A stretch of DNA of 15,460 nt from an uncultured Neisseriaceae bacterium (GCA_937952895.1 CALFYC010000142.1:1-15460), one strand, 5' to 3'. Positions 1 to 8,384 are shown, numbered from the stretch's first letter. Made by a program: numbers and translations. The notes: generated by a model not told the origin, from the sequence alone.

Positions 1-415
1 AAAATTAATATTTTTTTCAATTTATAAGAATAGAATTGCAGCAATGTAAATTTATATCACTTTAACCCTTTTGCCAATTTAATTTTTTTAAATTTTAAAA
101 ATAAGCCTGGGAAATCTCTATACATTTGTTTTAGCATTTTTTTACTTACTATTTCTTATGCTTATTTCTGATTTTTGCCTAAATTTTGATGTTTATATTC
201 ATACATACGTTCTTATATTTCATATTTAATTGTGCATTGAGAGTTCCAAAGCCCACGTAAGTTCTATTTTAATGATGGTGTCCATTTTGGTGGCATAAAT
301 ATTTTATTATTTTGAGCGACAAAATAATAAAGTTAGCGTTTACAACTTTGTAATCGATCTATATAATCATCAACGCTCGGCTTGTAATCCAAATTTTTGT
401 TATTTTAATCTAAAT
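1..415. other. AT-rich gene-less flank
   Basis: No convincing gene is seen here. The first 240 bases are very AT-rich with several T runs, and the longest open stretch starting with ATG is a 26-codon minus-strand frame (57-137) without a ribosome binding site. From about 240 to 400 the composition becomes less extreme. That part holds a perfect 12-bp inverted repeat (303-331) and a minus-strand reading frame with interrupted protein-like segments. fadD ends at 416 running into this region, so its 3' untranslated region lies here, but no GC-rich hairpin followed by a T run is evident. Confidence 0.6.
303..331. repeat. Perfect 12-bp inverted repeat, 5-base loop
   Basis: TTTATTATTTTG (303-314) and its exact reverse complement CAAAATAATAAA (320-331) flank the loop AGCGA. 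A second 6-bp inverted pair, AAAGTT (329-334) and AACTTT (344-349), overlaps the right arm. A third pair, AGCGTT (335-340) and AACGCT (372-377), encloses what follows. The first hairpin lies 85 bases past the fadD stop. It could end that transcript or protect its 3' end, but it is AT-rich and lacks a following T run. A remnant of a mobile element end is another possibility. Confidence 0.5.
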
Positions 416-2089
416 TTATTTATTTGTAAAATATTTTTTAGCTAAATTAACTTTATCAATTTTACCCACTAATGTTTTTGGTAAACTATCTACAATATAA
501 ACATTTTTAGGAACTTTATATCCGGCTAATTTTTCTTTACACTTTTTACGTATATCTATTTCAGTTATACTACCCTTGGTATGTAAAACCACAAAAGCAT
601 TAACAGATTCACCTGTATTTTCATCAGACCTACCAATCACAGCAGACTCTTTAATCTGAGGAATTAAATCTAGTTCTAGTTCAACTTCAACTGGATATAC
701 ATTAAATCCAGACACAATAATTAGTTCCGTCTCTCGACTACTAATATAGAGTTGACCTTTTTCATTTAAATAACCAATATCACCAGTATTAAACCAACCA
801 TCCTCATTAAGTGCTTTTTTAGTTTGTTCTGGATTATTCCAATATCCGCCCATTACTTGTGGACCTCTAACCCAAATAAGACCATGCTCACCAATAGCTA
901 ATGGTATATGTGTATTCACATCAACAATTTGCACTTCAGTTGATGAAATTGGATAACCTACAGATCCATCAAAAATATCACCAATTTTATTCATTGTAAC
1001 TGCAGGTGAAGTTTCCGTTAAACCATAACAATTTGTAAAATGAACTCCTGTTACCTTATACCACAAGTCAGCAACAGATTGACGAGCAGGCATTCCGCCA
1101 GCGATACTATATTTATATTTACTAAAATCGCTTTTTCTAAACCTTTCATCATTTAATAAATGATTATACAAAGTATCTAAGCCACTAAATACTGTATATG
1201 GCGTTGAATTTAAAATACTAACTACATCTTTTATATCTCTTGGATTTGGAATCATAACATTCTCAGCTCCAACAAAAAAGAAGGTAAATAAATTAGCTGT
1301 TAGAGAAAATATATGATATAAAGGTAAAGCATTAATGACTACCTGATCTGATATATTATCCATAAAACTCAAAACCCAAGCATGGATTTGACATAAATTA
1401 GACACAATGCATGAATGGTAAAGTATTGCACCTTTAGGATGCCCTGTAGTCGCTCCAGTATATTGAATAAAAGCAATATCTGTATTCTTAACCTTCGGAA
1501 AAGATATTTGGGAATCACATTCACCATTTAACAAATCTCGATAACTATGTGCCTTATATGTATATGAAGTATTTATTTTTTTAATATACTTAATTGCAAA
1601 ATTAAAGATATGACGTTTAAAAAATGAATAGTGATCAGCGAGACTTGTAACAATTATTTGCTTAAGAATTCCACTTTCATGAATTTTATTAAGTGTTCTT
1701 GCCATTGCATCCATTACAAAGGCTACCTGAGCACCTGAATTTTGTAAAATATAAGACATTTCACTTTCAGTGTATAAGGGATTAATATTAACGACAACAG
1801 CGCCAATTTTTAAAATTGAAAATACTGTAATTGGATACTGAATTATATTAGGCATAATAACCGCAACCCGGTCTCCAGGTTTAACACCTAATTTAATTAA
1901 AGATTCTGATAAGTTATTAACTAATTGTCCAACTTGTTCAAAAGTTAAATTCTCACCATGACAAGTTACAGCTCTTTTATCCGAATATTTGGTACATACC
2001 CCATCGAATAAATCAACAAGTGATTTATCATTGGTATTAATTTCATATGGTGTTTTTGGATCATATGATTTTTGCCAAACTTTTTGCAT
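416..2089 (-). CDS. fadD: Long-chain fatty-acid--CoA ligase (FadD-like)
   Basis: ATP-dependent acyl-CoA ligase of the ANL (AMP-binding) superfamily. It activates fatty acids to acyl-CoA through an acyl-adenylate, probably at the inner face of the membrane. The 557-residue length matches the roughly 560 usual for FadD. Visible motifs are the phosphate-binding loop YTGATTGHPKGA (210-221), YGLTE (355-359), the TGD motif (435-437), the GFNVYP segment (461-466) and the C-terminal catalytic lysine in VGKI (K543). The hinge region, usually DRKKD in FadD, reads SRETE (451-455): the arginine is kept, but the flanking acidic and lysine positions differ. This is the last gene of the fad operon, 44 bases after fadA. 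Its ribosome binding site is weak (AAGAG, far upstream). Function is confident; chain-length preference cannot be read from sequence. Confidence 0.93.
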   Translation of the reverse strand: MQKVWQKSYDPKTPYEINTNDKSLVDLFDGVCTKYSDKRAVTCHGENLTFEQVGQLVNNLSESLIKLGVKPGDRVAVIMPNIIQYPITVFSILKIGAVVVNINPLYTESEMSYILQNSGAQVAFVMDAMARTLNKIHESGILKQIIVTSLADHYSFFKRHIFNFAIKYIKKINTSYTYKAHSYRDLLNGECDSQISFPKVKNTDIAFIQYTGATTGHPKGAILYHSCIVSNLCQIHAWVLSFMDNISDQVVINALPLYHIFSLTANLFTFFFVGAENVMIPNPRDIKDVVSILNSTPYTVFSGLDTLYNHLLNDERFRKSDFSKYKYSIAGGMPARQSVADLWYKVTGVHFTNCYGLTETSPAVTMNKIGDIFDGSVGYPISSTEVQIVDVNTHIPLAIGEHGLIWVRGPQVMGGYWNNPEQTKKALNEDGWFNTGDIGYLNEKGQLYISSRETELIIVSGFNVYPVEVELELDLIPQIKESAVIGRSDENTGESVNAFVVLHTKGSITEIDIRKKCKEKLAGYKVPKNVYIVDSLPKTLVGKIDKVNLAKKYFTNK

Positions 2090-2133
2090 AGTATATTAGA
2101 CCACTCTTATAAAATCATGTTATAAAGCTGTTA

Positions 2134-3321
2134 CTACATAGCTTCAAAAATTCCAGCAGCTCCCATTCCTGCGCCAATACACATAGTAACCATTCCATAT
2201 TTCTTACCGGTTCTACGTAACCCATGTAAAACTTTAGTTGATAAAATAGCCCCAGTTGCCCCTAATGGATGACCACATGAAATAGCTCCACCACAAGGAT
2301 TTACTTTTGCCACATCAAGTTTTAAATCACCAATTACAGCTAAACTTTGAGCGGCAAAGGCTTCATTTAATTCAATCCAATCTATTTGTTCTAAGTTTAA
2401 GCCGACCTGTTCTAAAACTTTGGGAATTGCTTTTACTGGGCCAATCCCCATAATTCGTGCCGGCACTCCACATACAGCAAACCCGAGAAACTTACCAAGA
2501 GGTTTTAATTTGTGCTTATTCAAGTATTCTTCACTAACTAAGACTAACACAGCGGCACCATCAGACATTTGTGAACTATTACCAGCAGTAACACTTCCTT
2601 TAGCCGCAAAAACTGGTTTTAGTTTAGCTAATGCATCAAGTGTAGTATCAGCACGCGGACCTTCATCAGTATCCACAATTTGCTTTTTCTGTTTAATTCC
2701 ACCAGTTGCTAGATCAGGAAGGTTATGCACAACTTCAATTGGCAAAATTTCCTCTTTGAAATAACCATTAGTTATTGCATGTATTGCTCGTGTATGACTT
2801 TCTAATGAAAATGCATCTTGTGCCTCACGACCAATTTTCCAATCATTAGCTACATTCTCAGCAGTAATACCCATACCAAATGCAATTGCTACATTTTCGT
2901 CTTTTTCAAAAACTTTGGCACTTACACTCCAATCATTTCCACCCATTGGAATCATGCTCATATTTTCTACACCACCAGCAATTACCACATCAACATCGCC
3001 ATTAGCAATCATGTTTGCTGCAAAAGCAACTGAATTTAAACCAGAACTACAATAACGGTTAATTGTAATACCAGGAACTGAATCTGGCAGTCCCGCTAAT
3101 AATGCTGCATTACGTGCAACATTTAGACCTTGCTCAGCTTCAGGAAAAGCACAACCGATAACCACATCTGCAATATCTGATTTATTTATTCCAGATTTTT
3201 CTACTGTTTTAGCAATTACCTCAGCTAACAAATCATCAGGGCGCTTTTTAGCAAAACCACCTTTTTTAGCTTTACCAATGGCAGTTCTTTGTGCCGCAAC
3301 CACATATACTGGCTTATTCAT
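2134..3321 (-). CDS. fadA: Acetyl-CoA acyltransferase (3-ketoacyl-CoA thiolase)
   Basis: Catalyses the last step of beta-oxidation, thiolytic cleavage of 3-ketoacyl-CoA to acetyl-CoA and a shortened acyl-CoA, in the cytoplasm. The 395-residue length is normal for the thiolase family. The nucleophilic cysteine is C91 in NRYCSSG, the catalytic histidine is H351 in CGHPLGATGA, and the second cysteine is C381 in MCIGAGMGAAG, so the active site is complete. It lies 28 bases after the dehydrogenase/hydratase gene, with AAGGA ahead of the ATG, and 44 bases before fadD, which supports one transcript. Position beside the multifunctional beta-oxidation protein favours a degradative thiolase over a biosynthetic acetoacetyl-CoA thiolase, although the family alone would not decide this. 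Confidence 0.93.
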   Translation of the reverse strand: MNKPVYVVAAQRTAIGKAKKGGFAKKRPDDLLAEVIAKTVEKSGINKSDIADVVIGCAFPEAEQGLNVARNAALLAGLPDSVPGITINRYCSSGLNSVAFAANMIANGDVDVVIAGGVENMSMIPMGGNDWSVSAKVFEKDENVAIAFGMGITAENVANDWKIGREAQDAFSLESHTRAIHAITNGYFKEEILPIEVVHNLPDLATGGIKQKKQIVDTDEGPRADTTLDALAKLKPVFAAKGSVTAGNSSQMSDGAAVLVLVSEEYLNKHKLKPLGKFLGFAVCGVPARIMGIGPVKAIPKVLEQVGLNLEQIDWIELNEAFAAQSLAVIGDLKLDVAKVNPCGGAISCGHPLGATGAILSTKVLHGLRRTGKKYGMVTMCIGAGMGAAGIFEAM

Positions 3322-3349
3322 ATAATTTCCTTATCATTAATTTTTATTA

Positions 3350-5710
3350 TTAATTTCTTAATGGTTTTCCATTTTCAAGCATATATTGAATTCTATCTGC
3401 TGTTTTTTGAGTCAGGGCCAATTCTTTAAAACATTCTTTTTCAATATTTAATACCCAATCTTGATTTACTACAGAATTCTTCTCAATTAGACCACCAGAC
3501 ATAACAATTGCAATATTTTTAGCAATTAATAAATCATGTTCTGAAATTTGACCACCAGCGAACATATTTGCAAGCAGTCCACGAACTGTTGCAACTCCTT
3601 GCTCGCCAAAAACCTCAAATTTCGGTGAAACTGGCGGTCGATAACCGGATGCAGCCAAAAAACGCGCACGTTCTTTAGCAACATATAATAATTCTCGGGT
3701 ATTAATTACAATAGTATCAGAATCACGTAAAAAACCCATCTCTTGGGCTTCACGTGCTGATGTTGCAACTTGTGCCATTGCTAAATTTTTATAACGACGT
3801 TCAAAATCTTTCCATGGTTCAATTGATTGAGAAGCCCGATAAGCCATCTCAGTAGATCCGCCCCACCCTGGTAATAAACCAACACCAGCCTCAACTAGAC
3901 CAATATATGATTCCAAAGCTGCAACCACAGCATCACAGTGTAATAAAATTTCACAACCACCACCAAAAGCATAACCTTTAACCGCAGCAATTACTGGAAT
4001 TTTACAATAACGAATTTTTTTAGAAACTACTCTATGGCCAGTTTCAATAATCTTGTCAACTGCCTCCTTGCCATTCATCATGATGGCAAAGCCAAACTCT
4101 TCTAAGTTTGCACCAACAGAAAACACTTCTTTTTCTTGCCAAATTACAATTGCCGAACACTTATCTTCAGCGACATTGATAGCCTCATCAATACCAGTTA
4201 AAACATCCATTCCAATTGCACACATTTTACTTTTAAAGGATAAAATTCCAATATTGTCTCCTGTGTGCCAAAGTCTAACTCCATCATTTTCATAAATTAC
4301 ATTAATTGGGGTATCTGATTTTTCATTAATAACTAAATCTGGGAATAATTGTCTTTGATAAACTGGTAAAACTTTTCGCTCGACCAATGTATTTTCTTTA
4401 GCATTAAAATGTTTATTATTTTGATAAACACCATCATTTAAATCAAAAACCCATTGCGGTAAAGGAACTTTAGATAAAGTTAAACCACTTTTAATATCCT
4501 CATTAATCCAATTAGCAATTTTTGTCCAACCTGCTTGTTGCCAAATTTCAAATAATCCCTCTTTCCAACCAAATCCCCAACGAATGGCTAAATCCATATC
4601 ACGAGATGAATCAGAAATTTGCCCTAATAATACTGCAGCATAATGGAACACATCTCTAAAACAAGCCCATAAAAATTGAGCTTCTGGTGCTTTTGATGCA
4701 TGCAATGCATCAAATTTAGTTGCCCAATCACGGCCTTTTAAAATATCTAAAACCTCTTTATCAGCTTTTTTATCAGCTATACGATATTCTCCAGTTTTAA
4801 GATCGACAACTTTTATACCATCTTTATCTTTTTTATAACAACCAGCTTTAGTTTTCTGCCCTAAAGCACCATTGTCAATTAGTTTTTGCATCCAAGATGG
4901 AACTTTATAGCACTCTTCCCACCCATCTTTACAATTATCTGTCATAGTTTTGACAACATGTGCATAAGTATCCAAACCAACAACATCAGCAGTTCTAAAT
5001 GTAGCACTTTTTGCACGACCTAGATCCTTACCAGTTAATTTATCTACCACTTCAAGAGGCAAATCAAAATTTTCAGTATGAATACACGTTGCAACCATTG
5101 AAAACACACCTAATCGATTAGCAATGAAATTAGGCGTATCTTTTGCTACAATTACACTTTTCCCCATAGATGTGACCAAGAATGATTCCAATGTAACTAC
5201 AATTTCAGAATTAGTATTTGTATGTGGAATAATTTCAACGAGTGGCATATAACGAGGTGGATTAAAAAAATGAATTCCACAAAAATTATTACGAAATTTT
5301 TCTGGTAAACTACTCGCTAATAAATTAATGCTAAGACCTGATGTGTTAGATGCAATAATTACATCGTTAGGTAAATGGTCCGCTATCTTTTTATATAGAG
5401 CCTCTTTCCAATCTAATCTCTCAGCAATTGCTTCAATAACTAAATTGCAATCTTTTAATAATTCCAAATTATCATCATAGTTAGCTATCGTAATATAATC
5501 TAGACTTTTACCCCAAGCTAATGGTTTTGGATTCATTTTCTTAAGATTTGCTACTGATTTTTCAATTAATTCATTAGGTTTGCCTTGATTTGATTTTAGA
5601 TCAAACAATACAACTGGAATTCCAGCATTACCAAAATGAGCAGCAATTTGCGCGCCCATAACCCCTGAACCAAGGATTGCTACTTTATTTACATAGAAAC
5701 CACCACGCAT
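3350..5710 (-). CDS. Bifunctional 3-hydroxyacyl-CoA dehydrogenase/enoyl-CoA hydratase (FadN-type)
   Basis: Carries out two consecutive beta-oxidation steps, enoyl-CoA hydration and NAD-dependent 3-hydroxyacyl-CoA oxidation. The dehydrogenase comes first: a Rossmann loop GSGVMG (14-19), NTSG (122-125), the catalytic histidine in GIHFFNPP (H147) and NRLG (198-201). The crotonase-like domain follows from about 470, with SVGAN (531-535), AFGGGCE (581-587) and GLVEAGVG (604-611); E587 and E607 are the expected catalytic glutamates. This order is the reverse of E. coli FadB and matches the FadN-type proteins found in Bacillus and many betaproteobacteria. Length is 786 residues. The ATG is set by AGGAG (5720-5724) nine bases upstream and leaves only eight residues before the Rossmann strand. 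It is the first gene of the fad operon. Confidence 0.92.
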   Translation of the reverse strand: MRGGFYVNKVAILGSGVMGAQIAAHFGNAGIPVVLFDLKSNQGKPNELIEKSVANLKKMNPKPLAWGKSLDYITIANYDDNLELLKDCNLVIEAIAERLDWKEALYKKIADHLPNDVIIASNTSGLSINLLASSLPEKFRNNFCGIHFFNPPRYMPLVEIIPHTNTNSEIVVTLESFLVTSMGKSVIVAKDTPNFIANRLGVFSMVATCIHTENFDLPLEVVDKLTGKDLGRAKSATFRTADVVGLDTYAHVVKTMTDNCKDGWEECYKVPSWMQKLIDNGALGQKTKAGCYKKDKDGIKVVDLKTGEYRIADKKADKEVLDILKGRDWATKFDALHASKAPEAQFLWACFRDVFHYAAVLLGQISDSSRDMDLAIRWGFGWKEGLFEIWQQAGWTKIANWINEDIKSGLTLSKVPLPQWVFDLNDGVYQNNKHFNAKENTLVERKVLPVYQRQLFPDLVINEKSDTPINVIYENDGVRLWHTGDNIGILSFKSKMCAIGMDVLTGIDEAINVAEDKCSAIVIWQEKEVFSVGANLEEFGFAIMMNGKEAVDKIIETGHRVVSKKIRYCKIPVIAAVKGYAFGGGCEILLHCDAVVAALESYIGLVEAGVGLLPGWGGSTEMAYRASQSIEPWKDFERRYKNLAMAQVATSAREAQEMGFLRDSDTIVINTRELLYVAKERARFLAASGYRPPVSPKFEVFGEQGVATVRGLLANMFAGGQISEHDLLIAKNIAIVMSGGLIEKNSVVNQDWVLNIEKECFKELALTQKTADRIQYMLENGKPLRN

Positions 5711-5751
5711 ACGTTTAAACTCCTAGTTTAATTAATTTTTTCTAATCGCAG

Positions 5752-5780
5752 ATTCTATCAGAATCAAGCCTCAATATAAA
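5752..5780 (-). promoter_or_regulatory. Predicted fad operon promoter with overlapping palindrome
   Basis: On the minus strand, TTTATA (5775-5780) and TAGAAT (5752-5757) are separated by 17 bases. The -10 is preceded by TG one base upstream, an extended -10 arrangement. The perfect 6-bp palindrome GATTCT-ATC-AGAATC (5751-5765) covers the -10 element, the usual place for a repressor operator. Predicted transcription start is near 5745, giving a leader of about 35 bases to the fadB/fadN ATG. The promoter is inferred from consensus matching only, and the regulator is unknown. Confidence 0.5.
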
Positions 5781-5794
5781 ATGTGCGCCGCACA
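5773..5794 (-). terminator. Weak candidate terminator after yidC
   Basis: Eight bases past the yidC stop codon the minus-strand transcript would read TGTGC-GGC-GCACA (5794-5782) followed directly by TTTTATATT (5781-5773). The stem is only 5 bp with a 3-base loop, so termination would be weak. The T-rich tail coincides with the -35 of the fad promoter, making a compact terminator-promoter junction. Confidence 0.35.
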
Positions 5795-5801
5795 AACCAA
5801 A

Positions 5802-7466
5802 TTATTTCTTCTGTTGTCTATTATTACGTTTTAATGTTACATGATTATTAACATACCACTGCTGAGATATTGACAATACATTATTAACTAACCAATATAA
5901 TACTAATCCAGCTGGAAAGAAAAAGAACATAACACTAAATGCAACCGGCATTATACGCATCATTTTGGCTTGAACAGGATCAGCTGATGGTGGATTTAAA
6001 AATGTTTGTAAAAACATGCTTATAGCCAATACTACCGGTAAAATAAAATATGGATCTGGACGACTTAAATCATGAATCCACATAAATGAAGCCTGCCTTA
6101 ATTCAACAGATGACAGTAATGCCCAATATAATCCAATAAAAACTGGAATCTGTAAAAGCATTGGTAAGCATCCACCAATTGGGTTAACTTTTTCATTTTT
6201 ATACATCTGCATAACGGCTTGCTGCATCTTAACTCTATCATTGGCATACTGTTCTTTTATTTTCTCCATCTTTGGTGCCAAAGCCTTCATTTTTGCCATA
6301 GAAATATAACTTGCTCGAGTTAATGGATACAGTACCAATTTAACAACTAAAGTAAGTAAAATAATTGCCCAACCCCAGTTTTTAACTATTGCGTATAATT
6401 TTACTAAAAGCCAGAATAAAGGGGTTGCAAATATATAAACCCAGCCATAATCTTTAGTTAACTCTAGATGTGGTGCAATACTACTTAAAACCTTATACTC
6501 TTCAGGACCTGCAAATAATGGCACATTAATTGCAAAATTAGTATGAGCTTTGATCGTTGGTAAATCAGTTAATACGCCAGCTGATGCAAAAGTATTATTT
6601 ACACCTTTAAAATTAAGTCGGCAATTTACACCATTTGCACAAACATTTGGTGTACCATAAGGATTTAATAACCATAATACAGCAAAGTAATGCTGAATAA
6701 AACCAACCCATCCATTATCTGTCGCTTCAGGATAAGATACATCATTTTTAACTAAATTACTTAATTTTAAAGTATTAAATTTAGCTTCTTCAGTATAGTA
6801 TGCAGCACCTGTGAAGGTATGTACAAATTTAGTATCACCACTTGGTGTATTTTCATCACGCAGTAAGCGCCAATAAGCTGACACTCCTGTCAAATCAGTA
6901 TTAGAATTATTCAGAATCTGATAACCTATATTAACTACATAACTATTACGTTTAAATGTATAAGTTTTAACAACAACAATACCATTGTTTTCTTCAGATT
7001 TCAAATCAACTTTAATACTGTCTTGACTTGTGTCTAGAACATAATTATATTTTTCAGCCACAAATAAAGAATTGTGCGTCGGTAATGTAATTCCACTATT
7101 ATCTACAAGACCCGTCTGTGCTATAAATGTATGACTAGCATCATTCGCAATTAAAGCATATGGCTGTTTAGGATTATCTTGACTTCCCTGAGAGAGCAGA
7201 TTAACGCTTTGTAAATTACCACCAACAGTGCTAATTTGCACTTGTAATAAATCTGTGGTTACAGTAATTAATTGTCCATTAGCGGAAACATTTGCATTAT
7301 CATTATTAATTTGTGTCGGTGCTGCTACATTGTTATTCGCAGATTGATTACTTGATGAAGTATTTATTGTATTTGTTTGAGGTTTCTGTGGATCAATATA
7401 TTTATCCCAAATAAACATTAATCCAACTGATAGTAATATAAATATAATTACTCTACGCGCATCCAT
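5802..7466 (-). CDS. yidC: Membrane protein insertase YidC
   Basis: Inner-membrane insertase (Oxa1 family) that works alone or with SecYEG to insert and fold membrane proteins. Length is 554 residues, close to the 548 of E. coli. The N-terminal anchor helix (about 6-20) is followed by an Asn/Ser/Gln-rich linker (31-65) and the periplasmic domain to about 335. The conserved core includes YPLTRASYISMAKM (380-393), KVNPIGGCLPMLLQIPVF (426-443), SVELRQASF (453-461) and FPAGLVLYW (517-525). The position matching the groove arginine of E. coli YidC is a lysine (K376), as in many homologues. Two periplasmic cysteines (C277, C282) are spaced for a possible disulfide. The start is supported by AAGGA seven bases before the ATG. 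It ends the rpmH-rnpA-yidD-yidC block. Confidence 0.97.
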   Translation of the reverse strand: MDARRVIIFILLSVGLMFIWDKYIDPQKPQTNTINTSSSNQSANNNVAAPTQINNDNANVSANGQLITVTTDLLQVQISTVGGNLQSVNLLSQGSQDNPKQPYALIANDASHTFIAQTGLVDNSGITLPTHNSLFVAEKYNYVLDTSQDSIKVDLKSEENNGIVVVKTYTFKRNSYVVNIGYQILNNSNTDLTGVSAYWRLLRDENTPSGDTKFVHTFTGAAYYTEEAKFNTLKLSNLVKNDVSYPEATDNGWVGFIQHYFAVLWLLNPYGTPNVCANGVNCRLNFKGVNNTFASAGVLTDLPTIKAHTNFAINVPLFAGPEEYKVLSSIAPHLELTKDYGWVYIFATPLFWLLVKLYAIVKNWGWAIILLTLVVKLVLYPLTRASYISMAKMKALAPKMEKIKEQYANDRVKMQQAVMQMYKNEKVNPIGGCLPMLLQIPVFIGLYWALLSSVELRQASFMWIHDLSRPDPYFILPVVLAISMFLQTFLNPPSADPVQAKMMRIMPVAFSVMFFFFPAGLVLYWLVNNVLSISQQWYVNNHVTLKRNNRQQKK

Positions 7467-7494
7467 AAATTTTCCTTACAAAACTCTGCCTTAT

Positions 7495-7713
7495 TCACAA
7501 CACTGGGTCGTGCCCGCTTCCTCCAAATGGATGACAGCGTGATATACGTCTTATCGCCAATATTAAGCCACGGATTATACCATACCTATTAATTGCATCT
7601 ATTGCATACTTTGAACAAGTTGGTGTATATCTACAATTTCTTGGCAAATAAGGACTGATACAACATTGATAAATTCGAATAAAAAATATAATTATTTTTT
7701 TAAATATTGTCAT
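7495..7713 (-). CDS. yidD: Membrane protein insertion efficiency factor YidD
   Basis: Small membrane-associated protein that assists YidC-dependent insertion. At 72 residues it has the family's amphipathic N-terminus (about 3-16), the motif CRYTPTCSKYA (27-37), and the C-terminal signature CHPFGGSGHDP (60-70). Its ATG follows the rnpA stop codon directly with no spacer, so translation is probably coupled. yidC starts 28 bases downstream. All signature residues are present. Confidence 0.95.
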   Translation of the reverse strand: MTIFKKIIIFFIRIYQCCISPYLPRNCRYTPTCSKYAIDAINRYGIIRGLILAIRRISRCHPFGGSGHDPVL

Positions 7714-8052
7714 TTATTTAACTAATATCCCAGTGATTGAGAGAAATTCAGCCTTAACTGAAGCAAAATCATTGAAAGAATAAGCCTTATTCACACGAAC
7801 AATTAAATCCGTTCCATGCCAATTATTTTGGGTAAGCCGAAATATCTCTCGTATAGTTCTTTTCATATAATTTCGCCGATTGGCTCTTTTATGAATTTTT
7901 TTACTTACAATAATTCCCAATCTAGAATAATCTAGACTATTGGGTTTATAATGTATCTTAAAATGATTAGAAATTTTTACTTTACGAAAAATAAAAACGG
8001 ATGAAAATTCATCCGCATTTTTTAATCTATGGTCTTTAGTATAGTTAAGCAA
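7714..8052 (-). CDS. rnpA: Ribonuclease P protein component
   Basis: Protein subunit of RNase P, which binds the catalytic RNA and helps mature the 5' ends of tRNAs. The product of 112 residues carries the RNR signature KRANRRNYMKRTIRE (55-69). The best-supported start is TTG at 8052, giving MLNYTKDHRLKNADEF, which aligns in phase with family N-termini. No clear Shine-Dalgarno precedes it, and the open frame continues upstream into the end of rpmH, so an unusual start such as ATT cannot be excluded. It lies 20 bases after rpmH and abuts yidD. Confidence 0.94.
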   Translation of the reverse strand: MLNYTKDHRLKNADEFSSVFIFRKVKISNHFKIHYKPNSLDYSRLGIIVSKKIHKRANRRNYMKRTIREIFRLTQNNWHGTDLIVRVNKAYSFNDFASVKAEFLSITGILVK

Positions 8053-8072
8053 ACTAGCACCAATTAATAAGG

Positions 8073-8207
8073 TTAAACTGACAATCTTTTCCTACCAACA
8101 GCACGTCTTGCATTAATTATTGCACGTCCTGCTTTAGTTTTCATTCGAGTTAAAAAACCATGAGTGCGCTTACGCTTTACTACCGAAGGTTGATATGTAC
8201 GTTTCAT
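8073..8207 (-). CDS. rpmH: 50S ribosomal protein L34
   Basis: The 44-residue product begins MKRTYQPSVVKRKRTHG, continues with GFLTRMKTKAGRAIINARRA and ends VGRKRLSV. This is the full length and near-invariant pattern of bacterial L34, a basic protein of the large ribosomal subunit. AGGAA (8216-8220) lies eight bases before the ATG. It is the first gene of the rpmH-rnpA-yidD-yidC block. In most proteobacteria dnaA lies just upstream; here a small membrane-protein gene occupies that side. Confidence 0.98.
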   Translation of the reverse strand: MKRTYQPSVVKRKRTHGFLTRMKTKAGRAIINARRAVGRKRLSV

Positions 8208-8244
8208 TATAATTTATTCCTATTGCAAAATCATTAAGTTCGTT

Positions 8245-8273
8245 ATTATAATACATTTTACTATCTTTATCAG
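8245..8273 (-). promoter_or_regulatory. Predicted rpmH promoter
   Basis: On the minus strand, CTGATA (8268-8273) and a perfect TATAAT (8245-8250) are separated by 17 bases. The predicted start near 8238 gives a leader of about 31 bases before the rpmH ATG. The -35 hexamer, spacer length and -10 are the same as in the predicted prlC promoter. This is consensus matching without experimental support. Confidence 0.6.
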
Positions 8274-8384
8274 AATTATTTTTAAATTGACTTTGTGTAT
8301 TCATGTATATTTGAATTATAAAAATTAATTAATTTAAAGGGGTAAAAACTCTATCATATCAAGAAAAACACTCTGTCAGTTAGA

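Noticed and set aside
57..137. 26-codon minus-strand frame encoding a lysine-rich peptide
   Set aside because: It has no ribosome binding site or clear promoter, and the length is normal for chance open frames in AT-rich DNA.
2420..3033. Plus-strand open frames of 114 and 71 codons (2420-2764 and 2818-3033)
   Set aside because: Both lie wholly inside fadA on the opposite strand, have no recognisable protein features, and mirror its codon pattern.
4053..4295. Plus-strand open frame of 80 codons
   Set aside because: It lies opposite the hydratase domain of the fad fusion protein, with no ribosome binding site or protein motif.
7491..7795. Two exact DnaA-box-like sites TTATTCACA (7491-7499 and 7787-7795) near rnpA/yidD, suggesting an origin
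   Set aside because: About one such match is expected by chance in a window of this size and composition. They are nearly 300 bases apart inside or at the ends of genes, with no AT-rich unwinding region or dnaA gene beside them.
8340..8384. Possible terminator after the small membrane-protein gene
   Set aside because: There are two T runs on the minus strand, but the only pairing before them is a 3-bp stem, too weak to call.
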